Notes under the pieces: model-generated
Seen by the model: only the letters and a program-made list of their open reading frames with translations
The model's database searches: none
Told to the model about the DNA's origin: nothing
Made by a program: the position numbers and the translations under genes
Assembly (NCBI GenBank): GCA_016801885.1
Contig: CM028887.1
Coordinates: forward strand, 21,831,615 to 21,895,614
Source of the DNA: Toxotes chatareus
Taxonomy: Eukaryota; Chordata; Actinopteri; Toxotidae
Direction of reading: 5' to 3'
Length of the DNA stretch: 64,000 nucleotides
Shown here: piece by piece, positions 24,701 through 38,165 of the stretch
Position numbering within the stretch: the stretch's first letter is position 1
Layout: each line of letters starts with the position of its first letter

Positions 24701-26000
24701 CTTGGTAGGAGAGGGGAGGCAAACATTCTGTGACTTTCCCAATAGTTTTCTGTCTATTGAAAGGTACATTGGTGGCATTTTTGCAGACTTGTTGCCAAGG
24801 AAACAAAATGTGAAGTTCCTCAAGCAGAAATGCAAGTAAGGTCTGTGATTTCTTGGGAAAGTTAATTTGTTCCTTGATTGAGAACTTGGAGTCAAACAAA
24901 GTATTTTTGGTTGCACCATTTAAATGCATGACATGTAAATGTAAGAGGATTATTAAAAAAAGAGCTTGGTGGAGATCAGCTGGTAAGATTTTTAACATGT
25001 TGAAGGGGATTTGAATCATTTCATCACTCACGACAGATTAAATATTTTAGAATAAACCACAAAACATAAAATAGATCTGAATACAGCACACATAAGATGT
25101 CACGCTTTGCTGATAACAAGATACTAAAGGAGATACTAAAAACTGAAGATTAACAGGCCGACAGTTAGAGGGATGGATAATCAGGCAGGTGAACTGAGAG
25201 ACAGGCAAGAACAGACATGCATTCTACATGCAGGTAGCTGGTATACAGGGGAAAACAAGGTTGTAAGTGGGCAGGGAGGCATAAGTGAGCAGGTGGATGA
25301 GACAAGAAAAATGTCCGGGGACATCTGGTGAATGGATTCAGAATGGCAGGTCTAGGGAAATGAAGAAGATAACATAGCTTGGAGCAGGGACTGGAGATAT
25401 CACAGGAGCTGAGCAACATTTTCAGAAATACTCTCATTGCTTTCTTGCTGATAGTTATTTGAGAAGACTTTAATGTCTATATGATAAATATGATGCTCCA
25501 CGCAGACGCCAGAAAGACACAGTAGCTTCCTGCAACTGAAACTGTGGCATAAGGTTCCTCCCCAGTGGCTATTCCATTAACCAGAACAGTCAGTTTTAAA
25601 CATGGGTGGGTGTGTCCCTCAGAGAAGCACATCTGTTTTACATCTGCTCCCTCATTGTGTCAACTATTAGACATTTTTAAATGTCTAATTTTTCATGATA
25701 TCATGCCATAATTCACAGTCATACCCTCTGATGGCCATGTCATTTTTTGTGAACTCTTTATCTCCCCAAAACATCTTGCTCACCTGAAAACTGCACACAT
25801 ACATCACTGTCTGTTTCTGTTACACACACATTCACACAACTCACACAAACATGAATATACACACACAGACGAACACACATTCAGTATACCATTTCTGCTC
25901 CATCCTCAGGGCACACCATTTGTCTTGTTCACTACACCTTCAAGTATAATCATGAATAGAGCAATCTTGTGTGTTTCACTGCATGGGGATCCTAGAGAGG

Positions 26001-26038
<38 letters not shown>

Positions 26039-26360
26039 ATGTGCACTTGCATTAAGGTTTGTGTGTGGTGTTTGCCTTGGTAATGCATTATTCCTGTCTA
26101 AACTCTGGCCTTGGGACATACAATGCAGTGCAGCGTTTAAGCTTAAATAAGCTTTAAATAAGGGAGACACTTGTCTTGGCTGGATTCTCACCTCAGCAGG
26201 AATTAACATTTACAGTGCAGCTCCTCCAACACACGTCCAATTAACACTCAAGCAAGTGTCAACAGCTGACATCTTCATCACGTTTCTAGTGTGTGTGATA
26301 ACAAACAGCCAGAACGTCAAGTGAAAGCTGACTGTTTATTTAGAAATCCTCGAAGAAACC
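21731..26360. other. Intergenic DNA, no gene seen
   Basis: Mostly AT-rich, with a purine-rich stretch at 23088-23160 (GGAAGAGGAA-type) and a (GT)n at 26003-26037. Frames of up to 142 aa on the minus strand around 24.6-25.0 kb have no family resemblance. A 23-base GT/TG-rich patch near 21990 is minor. Confidence 0.55.
26003..26037. repeat. (GT)n microsatellite
   Basis: About 17 uninterrupted GT units. Confidence 0.95.
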
Positions 26361-26361
26361 T

Positions 26362-26591
26362 CTGAAAATCCCAAGTCATTTCATTTTGCAGACAAACCTG
26401 TACCATGCAAAAACTCAAGGTCCCTCTCTTAATTATCATAATTCTCAATTATTTCCAATGATTTCCTCCTGTGACCATTTAACAGTTTAATCAAAGCGTG
26501 GCCCTGTAAATTAACTTCATGAATTACTCTGGGGTGAGATCTGGTGAGCTCATTTGACATGGTTGTTTTGCACTGGGAGCAGCCATTTGAT
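26362..26591 (-). promoter_or_regulatory. Duplicated conserved-looking element, copy B (inverted)
   Basis: On the minus strand this parallels 18415-18639 along its length. Block 1 is 26550-26591, block 2 the 84-bp core 26421-26504, and the end block near 26362-26400 includes TTTGTCTGC and TTTTCAG. The core keeps GGGCCACGCTTTGATTAA exactly, and TAATTAAG. Divergence is concentrated between the blocks, the pattern expected of a constrained element. Orientation is reversed and the copies are about 7.7 kb apart. Confidence 0.5.
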
Positions 26592-28917
26592 GGGAGGAGG
26601 CTTTACGAATGTAACAGGCAAAAGAAGCGAAGGCACCTAACCAGAGGAGTGAAGAAGACAGGACCGGAGGTGAGCAGAGGAGGAGGAGGAAATTAAAAGA
26701 AAAGGAGTGGACAAAGGAATAAGTCATGACAGTTTCATAAGAGTGAGAGGAGCTGGAGGTCCTTGCCCTTGAAGTGCTCTTTACCTTTTCTCCCTGGAGG
26801 TTTGAGTCGGTGTACTGTAGGTTGGAAGGCTGGGGAACATCGGCTGTGACTGAAAAGGGCATTGGTTCAATTCCCTCGAGGAATTAAACTTTAATGCTTT
26901 ATTAATAAATGCTAAAGGGAGGCTGAGAGCACTGAAGCAGCCGTGCTAGGAGCACTGCTTTGTGTTTTCCAGTGAATATATACAGTTTCTATGAGGACAT
27001 ACAGTCGAGATAGATACTGAACTCAGTGGAGTTTTCATTTGCTTTTTAGGTTTGTGGATGTATACAAATGTCAAACAAACTACAATTAGTGTTTTTTGTA
27101 TGAGGTGTTGCATTTGAATATAATTCAACTGAAATTATATTCATATACTGATGGCTAAATTGCTTTTGCGCAAAAGACAAATATACAGAGAAAACATTAT
27201 TGGTGTAAGATTTTTCTTTTGCAGGTTGCTGCAGCCTAAATAGAAGAAAAGCAAATGAGCCTCTGCAATTTGGCAAGACATTTTTCCAATTTGGATGTCT
27301 CGCACCAAGAGGAGCACAGGTATAATTAATAATGCTAATGATGGCCGCAAGGTTGCAATTCATTTAGATGTTAAAGCTTGCTCCAGCACCTTGGTAGTGC
27401 ACATGCCGGCTCACTGATATGGATTACTTGGACACTTAAATGGAACAGAGCCATGGTTAATGTTATTCATAACACCTTCCCCGCTGTGACAAGTCAAAAT
27501 GTCTGCTCTGAAAAAGGCCTGTTGAAATGAGAGATGTGTTAGTGTGTCACTATGTTACATTTCAGAGTAAAAGTAATGGATTATGTTGATACTGCTTGTC
27601 TGCACAACTGTTCTTCGCGAGTTAGTGTAAGATATGTGTACATGTGTATGTGAGGAAGCCCAGTTTCCTCAGCACTGTAGACTTGGCAGATTTGTTTTGT
27701 CACTCACAGCGTGTGAGGGGGTTGTATCATGTGAAAATGCAACATCAATACTGTATGTCAGGCAGACTCAGTCAGCATATTGCTGCACAACCTGTGGACG
27801 GATGTGCAGTGATTGAGCCGTGGTATTTATACAGCATGTTAGCCTGTGATGAGAGACATTTATCTATAAAATGCTCATTAAAAACAGTGCTGTGTGCTTC
27901 CAAAAGATTTTATTTCCGAGAGTTTGATTTCAGGATTTAGAGATCACAAGCATCTCGTTCATGACTCATGTTAGCTAAACCTAGTGAAGGAAGACTTGTT
28001 TATAGCTGGCATGTTACCTGATTTTTGATATGATGTTTCATAATTGCTAAAAAAAAAAAAAAACATTTTTTCAGGTAAAAAATTTGCTTCTCAAGTAGAG
28101 TTTATGACCTTTCACAATTCATGAACCTTTCACCAAGTCAGACTTCAGATATGTTTATTTAATGCCAGTTCAACTACAGTTCACATCTCATTTCATATTC
28201 AAAAGGTAGTAAAGTGGAAAAAATAAGGTAGACCTTGAATGGGCCATCACTGTGTGATGAATAAAATTATAACTCTGTTGTTCATATACCTAAACAGCAT
28301 CTAAGCTGTTTTCTATCTGTTGAATTTATCTCTGGAAACAAGCAAAAATAGACCAGACTGATAAATCAGCCAGACCCATGTGTCTGACATTAGCTCATCA
28401 CAGATGTATGATATCAGTGTATGTATTGACTGATAAACAAATACTGACATTTTTTTATTCAAACTTTCTCTCTTAAAAAAAAATTGAACAGTACAAGATG
28501 TTTGCAAAATTGAGTGAGCTGGTCTTCAAGGCCATTTACACTAGCCTCTCATCAGTCTGAATTAGTGACTGCCCACCCCTAAAAACTCTAAACCTCAGTC
28601 AACCTGAGTGAATTGAGTGGGTGAGAGAGAGAGGCAGAGGGAGGGAGTGTGGGAGGGAGACAAAGAGAGACAGATTGTACAGCTGAGGGAGGCCACAGCA
28701 GAGAGAATAAGAGAAGATGACAAACAAAAAAAAAACAGAGGTTTCCAAAGACTAATATCATACAACTTAATGAGCAAGTGACAGTGACAGCTTCTTCATA
28801 CTTCTCATCCTGCTCTCATCACAGTACATAGCTGCCTTAAATTAACCCTTTGGCAAAAAAAAAAATACAATTATGAATAAGTTGCTTTCCATCTTAAAGG
28901 TTGCAGAAATTTCCATT

Positions 28918-28956
28918 TATTTTCACATAATACAATCTGTATTATATGTGAAAATA
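28918..28956. repeat. Near-perfect AT-rich hairpin
   Basis: TATTTTCACATAATAC is followed, after five bases, by GTATTATATGTGAAAATA, its reverse complement with two extra bases. Confidence 0.8.
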
Positions 28957-31493
28957 ATTATAAATACAATTAATGCATTCTAATGCCCAAACGTGTGAAT
29001 TGCCTTTGCCTGCACTTGTAGGTAAATGTGCTCTGACTCTGTGTTTCTGTGCATGTCAGGGTTTAATTAAATGTAAAGAAATGTAATGCTGAACACTACG
29101 GGCATGCATACATCAAAAGCACACAAAATACATGTGTGATCTGATGCATGAAACACACACAATCTAATACATGAACACACACACACACACACAACCATCC
29201 CATCTCATCGTAGTGCTAGCTGTTTTCTTATCTCTCACCATCCCTTGTTTCTTTAGACATTTAGGTTCTCCTGTGGGCAACTTTAACTCGTCTATGTTGC
29301 TGTTATTCTTATTGTTTACACTGACGCTCGTTATTGCTACTTTTGTCAAACAGACAAGGGGAACGCTGCCACATCTGCCTCCCTGTTGTTGACTTGGTAG
29401 TTTGCAGTGATGTTGTCTCATTCTGTTAAGCTGTTGTCTTGGAGCGGAGAGCGCTCTCATAGTAATGACCCACTGAACCGAGACTCAAACAAAACTTATT
29501 GTTTATTTTTCTTCTTTGGGCTGTTAAGTACTGGCATTCTCTCACATATCAGTAATGATAGTAACGCAGTTCTTCAAATGTTTTCTTATGTGTTCATACA
29601 GTTTGTCATTAAAAAGCCATTAAGGCTGCAATAGACTGGAGACTGGGATGTTTCTCTCCATGCTGATAGGCTGAGAGGATACAGCGGCTTAAGACTCTGG
29701 AGAAATCTGAGCTAAATCAGCTCCTGACATAACAAATCCCAGTTTAACCCCTGCTGGCAGCAATATGTGAAACAGCTCAGTCCTTATAAACCATGTGTGT
29801 GTTACGCAGAAAAAGGGAGAGAAAAAGCTGTGTGCCGTCCATTAGGATTTCAGTAGTATCTTTGAAAATACGGGAAGATTAAATATATATTTAATATCTA
29901 ATATGTATTAACATTTAATATCTTATTTTGTTTATAAATTTACAGTTACTTTATATACCAGAGGTCACTTAGAATATGTACCTTTACTTACTGAGAGTCC
30001 CTCCTCCCTGCTCAAAACAAACTAACTAACTAACTAAAAACAACTGGCTATGAAAGTCCCACTATTCCTCAAATATTTCTCATACATGAGCTTTAATCCT
30101 TGGGATATGAACAACATATTTGGATTTTCAATTACATTTTGAAAGTTTAAACTGGTCATCTACAAAACAATGCAACTATGATGGTCCACTTTCGTGCGTG
30201 CACAGGCAGTTTATCCTGTGAGCCCCGCTGCTTAAAATAGCTGCAAATTTCCTTTCGTGTGGTCCAGGCCCATGAATCACACATACACAAAGATGCCTTG
30301 AATATCTAAATCTGCAAAACTGCCAGCTGGCATGACCAAATGTGAAGTGACAGACAGACATTTGGAGGCACTGAAGAAGTATGTATGGGATGTCGTGTGC
30401 TGTAACATTAAATGTTGAGGTTGCTGCATCTTAAGTCCCTGAGTTTTCATTATTGATTATTTGTGGAATAAATTATAGGCATAAATCATTAATAGGACTA
30501 ATATCACTAATTAATTATTGAAAACAATTGGAAAAAAATTACTGTATAGTTTATACTTTCATTAGGCTTGTATAATATGTATATTTGCTTGGCACAGTGT
30601 CACCTATGACTAACTGTAGTGTAGGTTTTTGCCAGGTTAGTGGTGAGAGTGAAAGCTTTCTGCCAAACTTCACCCATCTTATCATATGAATTATGTTCTT
30701 CATCTTGTGCATCAGAATCAGCAACTTTGTTTATGCATCAAAGCCTAACAGTTTGACTCAGGCATTTGCTGAGTCAGCTCTGTGGGAGGAAAAAAAAGTT
30801 GTATGGCTGCCGTATGGAACACAACCAAATACCATACTGGCAGATCCATTTACCTGTAGCCTTAGTCAACTTTGGGGGAAAAAGCAAAATGAAACAGATT
30901 GCATAAAATTAGAACTGGCTAAAAAATATCTTGGAATAAACAAAGAAACAAATAGAAGTGAATTCATTGCCATATGGTTTAGGAATCACTGCCTAAAACA
31001 CAGAGTTTCGTATTATAACCACCATCTGGCTAAACAGTGCAGTTGTGTTTGGCTGAGTTATGGTAGAATTGCAAACTCTAGACACTAAATTTGGTGGCTC
31101 AGAGTCTCTGATGACTCCAGATGGCTTTAAAGCAACCTGACAAAAACAATAGCAGGAGTATTTGGAACCACGATGAACAGCTGCAGTGTGTCGTTTGAAG
31201 GAAACAGTCTGTTAGCTTGTTTGGTGACAGCAGGCACAGAGTTGCGTGTACAACATCCTCAGGGCTCTGGTGCTAAACTCTGTGTTCATATCTCCAAACA
31301 GTGTGGGTGCATGCTATAATGGTAAGGGGCCGTGATCATGGGGGTGTGTGGAGAACACTCACACTGCACATTATTAATCAGCAGCTCCATATTTTGCCTT
31401 TATTAAAATATAATCCAATTTTGGGAAAAGTTAACTTTGTGGCGTGTGTTCTGGACTCAACATTAGCTCCTAATAATGTTGTGCAGCAGCTAA

Positions 31494-31506
31494 CCCCCCC
31501 CCCCCC
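31494..31506. repeat. Run of 13 C
   Basis: Uninterrupted homopolymer; G on the minus strand. Confidence 0.95.
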
Positions 31507-32280
31507 TTGATTGCAGGCCTTAAAGCCTGATTATGGTTATGCAGCATGGTGTGTAAAACTTATTTTATGTTTTTTCTTTTCTATCTAGTTACATAACCCA
31601 TACACAAGAGACAACAATGCACAATAGCACTACAGGCAGTATGCTTTGTTGACATTTATAGCTGCTGAGTTTGCATTTTACACTCTTCAAGATAATCATT
31701 AGATGCTTTCACAGCGTTTCACTGACTCTCCCAGAGTCATTTTGCCATTTTTGTAACATTTAGATGAGAAGCAAAAAATATTTACAATGGCAAACCTCCT
31801 CTCACAGTAAGCTCTGTTACTGGCTCTGTATTTGCTCCGCATTTCCAAATCAGAAACAAATTTGACCATACATTGCTGACCTTGCTGACCACAGGCAATG
31901 AATCACTATGTCAAACTAAAAGGAGAGTAACACACAACCTGTCTATTAAAAGACACTTTGATGCTCAAGTTGTCAAAGTCTAATGCTGGTGTTAGTCAGC
32001 AGCCTACAATGGCAGTAAGTTGTACTGTCAGCAAAATCATGCTTTGAACTGCTGTCCATCTGATCTTAGGTGGCCTCGTGCACAGAGCTGGTTTTATTAA
32101 AACAGCCCTGGGTGATCACAGAGAGTCATTACTGGGACAGTTGAGGGAGACCACAGGCTAAAAGCTGGGTCAGGTGCAGCCATTAGGTCAACCAAACACA
32201 ACAACCAAACCTTTTCAACACACTGTAATAGCAACATCAGTATGAGCAACATCACACCATGTTGGGATATTGGAGACATA

Positions 32281-32330
32281 TCTATATATCTATAGATATA
32301 GATCTCTATATATCTGTGTATCTCTCTCTA
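32281..32330. repeat. Low-complexity (TATC/TATA)n
   Basis: Alternating TCTATATATC and TAGATATAGA units form a simple AT-rich tract with local palindromes. Confidence 0.8.
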
Positions 32331-32340
32331 TACATAACCT

Positions 32341-32376
32341 TTCATCCACAACATTAAAACCAATGACTGGTATTAT
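32341..32376. mobile_element. Short DNA-transposon-like end fragment
   Basis: CATCCACAACATTAAAACCA followed by ATGACTGGT resembles a recurring teleost transposon end that I recall as CCACAACATTAAAACCACTGACAGGTG. Only about 35 bp are recognisable and no partner end was found, so it may be a remnant or chance. Confidence 0.4.
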
Positions 32377-35300
32377 GATGTGGCTCATTGCTGTATGCTA
32401 ATTGGAAGTCTACTACCTAACCATTTAGAGGTCTGCTGATATTCTTATTTGAATAATGGCTATTGACCCTTTTTATTCCAGGTGGCAGGCACACAAAGTT
32501 TGGAGTGCATCTGAATTTGTTTTAAAGTTTTATGACTTTTTATAAGAGTTCACGGCCATATTCCCTTTTGGCCACTTGGTGTGAAAAATGTGTTTGTTCC
32601 CTCACCAGTGTTTTCCACGTTTCCAGCAACGTTTTGTGCTGTGTGTGTATTGCCATTAAAAGACAAACTAAACAAAAGGGGAGGCAGAGGAAAAAATAGG
32701 CTCTAACCCTGGTCAACTCTGCAAATGGATGTAATTATGACTCAGTAAACTGGCTTTGCACTAAGAAAAAAATTGAAGTTGAAGCAAAATGGTTGGTGTT
32801 TGTACTTGATTATTAAACTATTCAAGAACAATAAAAACTTATCATTTCAGCAATAACTAACATTTATACTCTCAGACTACACCCCTACAGACACGGTGTG
32901 CTTGATATTTTAGCCTCTGTTCTCTCTCTCGCTTGTTTCTCCCTGCTCCCTCTGACCAGCGTGAACTCTGTGAGCTGTGCTTACTGTGGGGAAATTCTGT
33001 TGCGTTAGCGAACAACACAGATTCAACGAAATGCTTCTTCTGAATCCCCTCCAAGCTCATTTACAATGAGTACACTGGCAGTATAGGCACACACACAGAT
33101 ATAAACGCACAGCGAGAAACCCTGATGGCAGGTGATCCCTCACAGTAGAGGAGAGGGTGTTTTTCCCTTGAATAGTGAGATCCATCACTGACTGGTGAGT
33201 GAAGGAACTGTCAGTAAAAAGGAGGGCTGAGAATAGGAGCTTAGGTAGGGCAGTGAGGTTGATAGAGTTCAGAGCTCAAAATTATTTTTGCTCACAACAT
33301 TGAACAGTACTCTTTCCAGAGCTGGTGATTGGGTGATTCAGTGTAATTGCTCTTCATGGCTTTGGTTTTGTGTCTGCTTCCACAGTGTCAGCACAATCTT
33401 AAATCACCTTAAAGTCTTTTCTGTTAAGTTATTTGCCCATTGCTTATCTGGGTTCACAAAGGCACTGCTTCAACTGCAGTGTTATCAGCACTGTGAACTA
33501 ATTAAGAGTAAAATCAAAGAGTTATCACTCAATGTGCGAGTCTGTGTGTTCTTTGTTCTATTCTTTTCCAAACACAGACAGAATCTGTACATGCGTTTCA
33601 GGGACGGACCTCATACATACCAGCATACATCCCACTGTGTCAGATGCATTACCTTTACAGAGATACTTATCCACTTACAATGAATAGTTAAAGAGGAGTG
33701 TGTGTTTGAATTAGCTTGATCGATACTGCAGCCATCAGTTATACTGGCAGCCTCCCAGGCTTGAGGAGCACCTATGTGGAAAGGGCTTCTCCCTGAATCC
33801 CAAGAATCAATAAGCTCTGTTACATTGGGCCATTATGCAGCCAATTACACATACACATAACCTACAGTGTATACAGTCGCTCATTTTGTGTGCACAGTGT
33901 GGTGTGGAGAGGAGGTCAGCAAACGTCTGCTCTGCTGATTTCCCATCCTCCACAATTGCTACACGCATTGCTTGAATATGAGTGTGTCGCGCTGAGCAAT
34001 TGTTGAATGCTCTGAATCCACTTATGAAAAACTGATTCACACACACCATTGTATTCATCAGACGAAATGTCAGTGTCATTTTCAGCCGCCAGCATTACTG
34101 TACTGTTACTGAAAGCAGTCACCCTCTTGTACCCTGTCAGCGCTTGAAAGTTAAATGATAAAAATAATTAATATTCTTCACAGCCTGTAGTGGTGATACA
34201 AATCTGAGTCAAGCATGGAGCTCATTTCTAGCTCACACACGCACACAAGAGTACTATCATCATTTTGTGATGTAAGTGCAATTAAATCATAATACTCATA
34301 AATGCTCATCAATACTCTCCCCTCTACAGTCTCTTCTGTTGAAATGCTGCCTTACTAACAATGGCCTTGATCTATCAACCTCCGTTGTCTTCTCACAAAG
34401 GAACCGAATGGATGGAAGTTCATACATAAACTAAATGAGTCCAGACCACTTCTCCTGAGAAGAAACCTTCTTGTTTTGCACTTGTAGCGTCAGGACATGG
34501 AAAATTACGGCAACCAAAAGATGATTCAGTGTGTGCCCAATCACAGCTGGGTGTGGTCAAGTGTGGACTGTTGTAGTTGTGACCACACCCAGCTCTGATG
34601 ATGGATGTAGTTAAAGGTGAAACAGACTTTTCAACCCATAGAGTCTAATGCACACCTGCCTCTGGTTTGTATGTTGATCTGAATTTCTATTGTAATTTCA
34701 TGACATCTGGATTCGCTGTTTTTCCACTAGCTTCTATAACTCATCCCACATACCAATAAGTAAGCAAACAATAATTGCTCTGAGCCATCAAATTTAGTGT
34801 CTCTTATCCATGATAGCTACTCATGCTTTATTCTGATGTTATTCCCTCTTTTTAGCTGTAATCCCAGCAATCAAACAATGCTACAGCTCTTTGGTCCTCC
34901 CAGTCTTCTCTCCCATCACCACACCACTAAACTGGCCTCACACTGTCAAGCTGCAGACATTTAACCCCCAATGCTCTCAGGCTTGTCAGATGTGGTGGTT
35001 GTTAAGGGCTGATAAAACCAGAAACTAGACAGAACAATGCTATTACATAACTCTTGAAAGATTTACCACCTCTGTCTAGACACGTGGAGTGAAATGCACG
35101 GCATACCGTTGAGCAGGGTCATGTTATTTTCAGTGGTTTTCATTATTCTAAATGTCAGTGTGATACTGTTGTGGTTCAACTTCAGCTACAACAGGGAATT
35201 AATCAACCGATAGAAAAGGCCTTCAAATGTGCAACCTGCTGCGGATAACAAATATTGGTCAGAAAAAAACATTTATCTTTTGTCAGCCATGCTGGCATTA

Positions 35301-37380
35301 TTGCTATGATTGGACTGTTTTCTCTCCGTGTTTATTTTGACTATTCATTTGTCCTTCCAAAGTGTCTACTTTGAATTATTTATGAAAGACACAAAGGACA
35401 AAGTCTGTAAATGCTTTTTTGTTTAGAAGTTATGCAGAAGTTTCTCTTCTCTGTTTAAGGGGTAGAAAAAGCCTCGTTAGGACTCGTTATGAAAAATGTT
35501 AGAATTCACAATTCATCTTTAGATACGCTGCATCTATACAAAATGGTCTGCATGAGTTTGGCACACACCAAACACACCACGACATAAATTTCATAACAAC
35601 AACCTTTTCACCTAAGACCTCTCCTTAGTCCCACTTCAGAGACTGAATGAGAAAGAGAGAACATACCTAGAAACATTACTTGTCTTTCAAAATTCCCATC
35701 CTTGTGAAATATTACTGAAAAAATAGCAGTTATGCAAATGTATTATTTACTGTATTTATTAGTATTAGTATTTTACTGTCAGTACTAATCTAGTTACTAA
35801 GCTCCTCAAGACAGCGTCACTTAAAATGACATAAAAATCAGTACTGACTGGCTCGTCAGAGTCGTCACCTGAGCTGGGATAATGATATAATTTACATTTA
35901 CTGGAGAGAATTGGAGTAGATTGATCATATCACTCATTTCATCATTTGCAGAAGAACTACTCTCCAAAATGACCTGGTTTATGAAATTGTTATCAATCTG
36001 TCTGTCCATCTCTCTCTCTTTCACATACACACTCATACATGCAACTGTCACCGGAGAATGACACAACAGTCTTTGTCTCACAGAGGAGATGGTACGTTTT
36101 AGGTAGGTCAGAGGTCAGTGTGGAGGAACAAGAGGAGACAAAGAATGATTTAACCAAGCTCCCACTCTGAATTATAAACAGTCACCGTGACCTGGGAGGG
36201 AGGGAGGTCGAAGGAAATTACAAAACAGACACGTCAGACAATTCACCAAGAGTCATGAAGAAGAACCGTCTGTAAACTTAAGGCCATATTTGTTTGACCT
36301 TTTGTGCCTTGTTTTATAGGTGTTCTATGCTGAGAGAAATGCATGTTATTTAGTTCAGTTCAGCTGAGGAGAAGCTTGGGAGCAATCAGAGAGAAGGAGC
36401 ATGCAAATAAAAATCCCTCTTATTTCAGCATCTCTACATTTTGACTTGTTTTGGGGGTTTTCTAATGTCAGACAAATTCTATCGCTGATCCATGTTTTTC
36501 ATAACCCTTCTTCTCTTGCAGCAAATTTAGACAGTTTTAGTCAGTGGCTGCAGAATGAGCTGCTGCCTTAGTAAGTCAGACACTACTCACGAGCAAGTGC
36601 TATGAGTATCTAAACAGGCATAAAAAAGTTTAATAATAATGTGGTCACTGCAATTGGATCTTGTACTGATAGATATTCTGGTGGAAAACAGGTGAACATT
36701 TTACTGATATGTTAAGTATCAACCCATTTGTGACTTAACATAAATTAACAACATATTCTTATTATGAGTGACCCCCTTCCCCTATCCTTTAAAAGCTAAG
36801 GGTTGACTGAATTTATACAGTTTGACATCTGAGATAAAACTTGAGAGACTTGAGACGCAGATAATCCACGGATCAAATCTAGATCCAGAAAACTGATTTA
36901 TTTCTCACTGGAGAAATTATAATTTTATCCATTGGAGAATTAACTTGCGAAGTGGTTTCTCAGAGTGATCCATTAAAGCCAAAATCCAGTGACACATCTG
37001 GAGCAACGGCAGTGCAATACCTTATTGATCTGTCAACAGGTCATGAAGAACCAACAGGGTCAGAGGAGGATAGCGAGATCGAAAGGACCGAGTGGGAGAG
37101 GATGAGGATAAAAGAAATTCTGTAATTGGTTTGCAATCAGAGATACCCCATGACTCTGAGTATCTACAAATAAAAGAAAGGAGGAGGAGGAATGGAGAGA
37201 ATAATAAGGGGATAGTGAGCGCAGAGATAGAGAAACAGTCACGGGGGAGCAGCAGAAGGAGTGGCTGAACTAAGGCTGAGATTAAAGAGTGATGACAATC
37301 ATGATGGAGGACAGGAGATGTGTGGAGATCAGGAGAGGTGTGAGCTGAGGAGAGAGGAGAGACAGAGGAAGGGGGAAAGG
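32377..37380. other. Intergenic DNA, no gene seen
   Basis: No gene or transposon recognised. It includes an inverted repeat at 34545-34594 and a purine-rich plus strand over about 37060-37380. That purine tract creates a spurious Pro/Ser/Leu-rich 142-aa frame on the minus strand. Confidence 0.55.
34545..34594. repeat. Inverted repeat, 15-bp perfect arms
   Basis: AGCTGGGTGTGGTCA and TGACCACACCCAGCT are separated by 20 bases. This could be a decayed MITE core or a simple stem-loop. Confidence 0.85.
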
Positions 37381-37388
37381 GTGAGAGA

Positions 37389-37426
37389 GGGGTGAGAAGG
37401 GGTGAGAAGGGGTGAGGGGGGTGGGG
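37389..37426 (+). repeat. G-quadruplex motif from a GGGGTGAGAA tandem
   Basis: Five G runs, at 37389-37392, 37399-37402, 37409-37412, 37416-37421 and 37423-37426, are separated by loops of 6, 6, 3 and 1 bases. This satisfies the usual G4 rule with runs of at least four. Confidence 0.85.
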
Positions 37427-38165
37427 AGCACTGTTGCAGCACAATCTCATTTGTTATGCTTCACAAGGCGCCTTGGCTTCTAGCAGAGCGAGAACTCACA
37501 GAAAGTTTTCCACACCCTTATTTCCAGCGTCAGTGTGAATTTAGAAAACTCAGAAGCCCCAGCAGCAGCCACAGCTTGCAGCAGCACATTGTACCGTGCT
37601 GACAGTTTGACTTGTGGGTTTTTGAAAGCTGACTCTGATGCTGATAGGGCTGGCAGATGACTCAATATCATCATTTACTGCTGCTCATTACAATCAGATC
37701 AATAATAAGAAAACATATCTCGTGGTTAAGAATACTCATGCATGAAAAAATAATGAGGTTAATTTTAGTAAAACATCAATTTCTTAAATATGTAAAAACA
37801 AATAGATGAAAATTATTGGATTTTTTTTTTCTGGTAGAGCTTTAAAATAATTTGATTCAGTGGGACAGTCATCATGTGATTTTGCACATTTGGGCATCTC
37901 TAGATCATAATATAGAGCTAATACACTAATACACAGTTCCTTAAGTATTTTTTCTCATTTTTGGCAGGTGAAGGTTAAAGTTAACAGAAAAAGAAAGAAA
38001 CAAAAAGGAGAGACCAAAAATAAATAAATAATAAATACATAATTTTCAAAGGCACGTTTATCTTCCAGTTGCGGGATATGGTAATCAGTAGTAATTAGTT
38101 GAAAAAAAATCTCATTTATTAATTCTTACATTTCAGATCCTCATTTTCTTAAAAATAAATCAGGA
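37427..38165. other. Intergenic DNA, no gene seen
   Basis: AT-rich sequence without recognisable genes. The left part of the L1 relic's 3' end may extend into 38050-38165, but I cannot delimit it. Confidence 0.5.

Larger units (their letters stand above)
26592..32280. other. Intergenic DNA, no gene seen
   Basis: No gene recognised. The stretch 27230-27500 has homeodomain cores (ATAATTAATAATGCTAATGA) and a non-repetitive texture that would fit a conserved non-coding element, but this is only an impression. A hairpin sits at 28918-28956, a 14-A run near 28051, and a 13-C run at 31494-31506. The 131-aa plus frame at 30693-31088 matches nothing I know. Confidence 0.5.

Noticed and set aside
30693..31088. 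131-aa plus-strand open frame with a varied, protein-like composition
   Set aside because: I could not match it to any family. AT-rich DNA of 64 kb is expected to give a few such frames, and no splice or promoter signal supports it.
33288..33683. 131-aa plus-strand open frame
   Set aside because: Cys/Val/Phe-rich composition without motifs; it looks like chance.
37022..37450. 142-aa Pro/Ser/Leu-rich minus-strand frame
   Set aside because: It is the complement of a low-complexity purine tract; the other frames are equally open.
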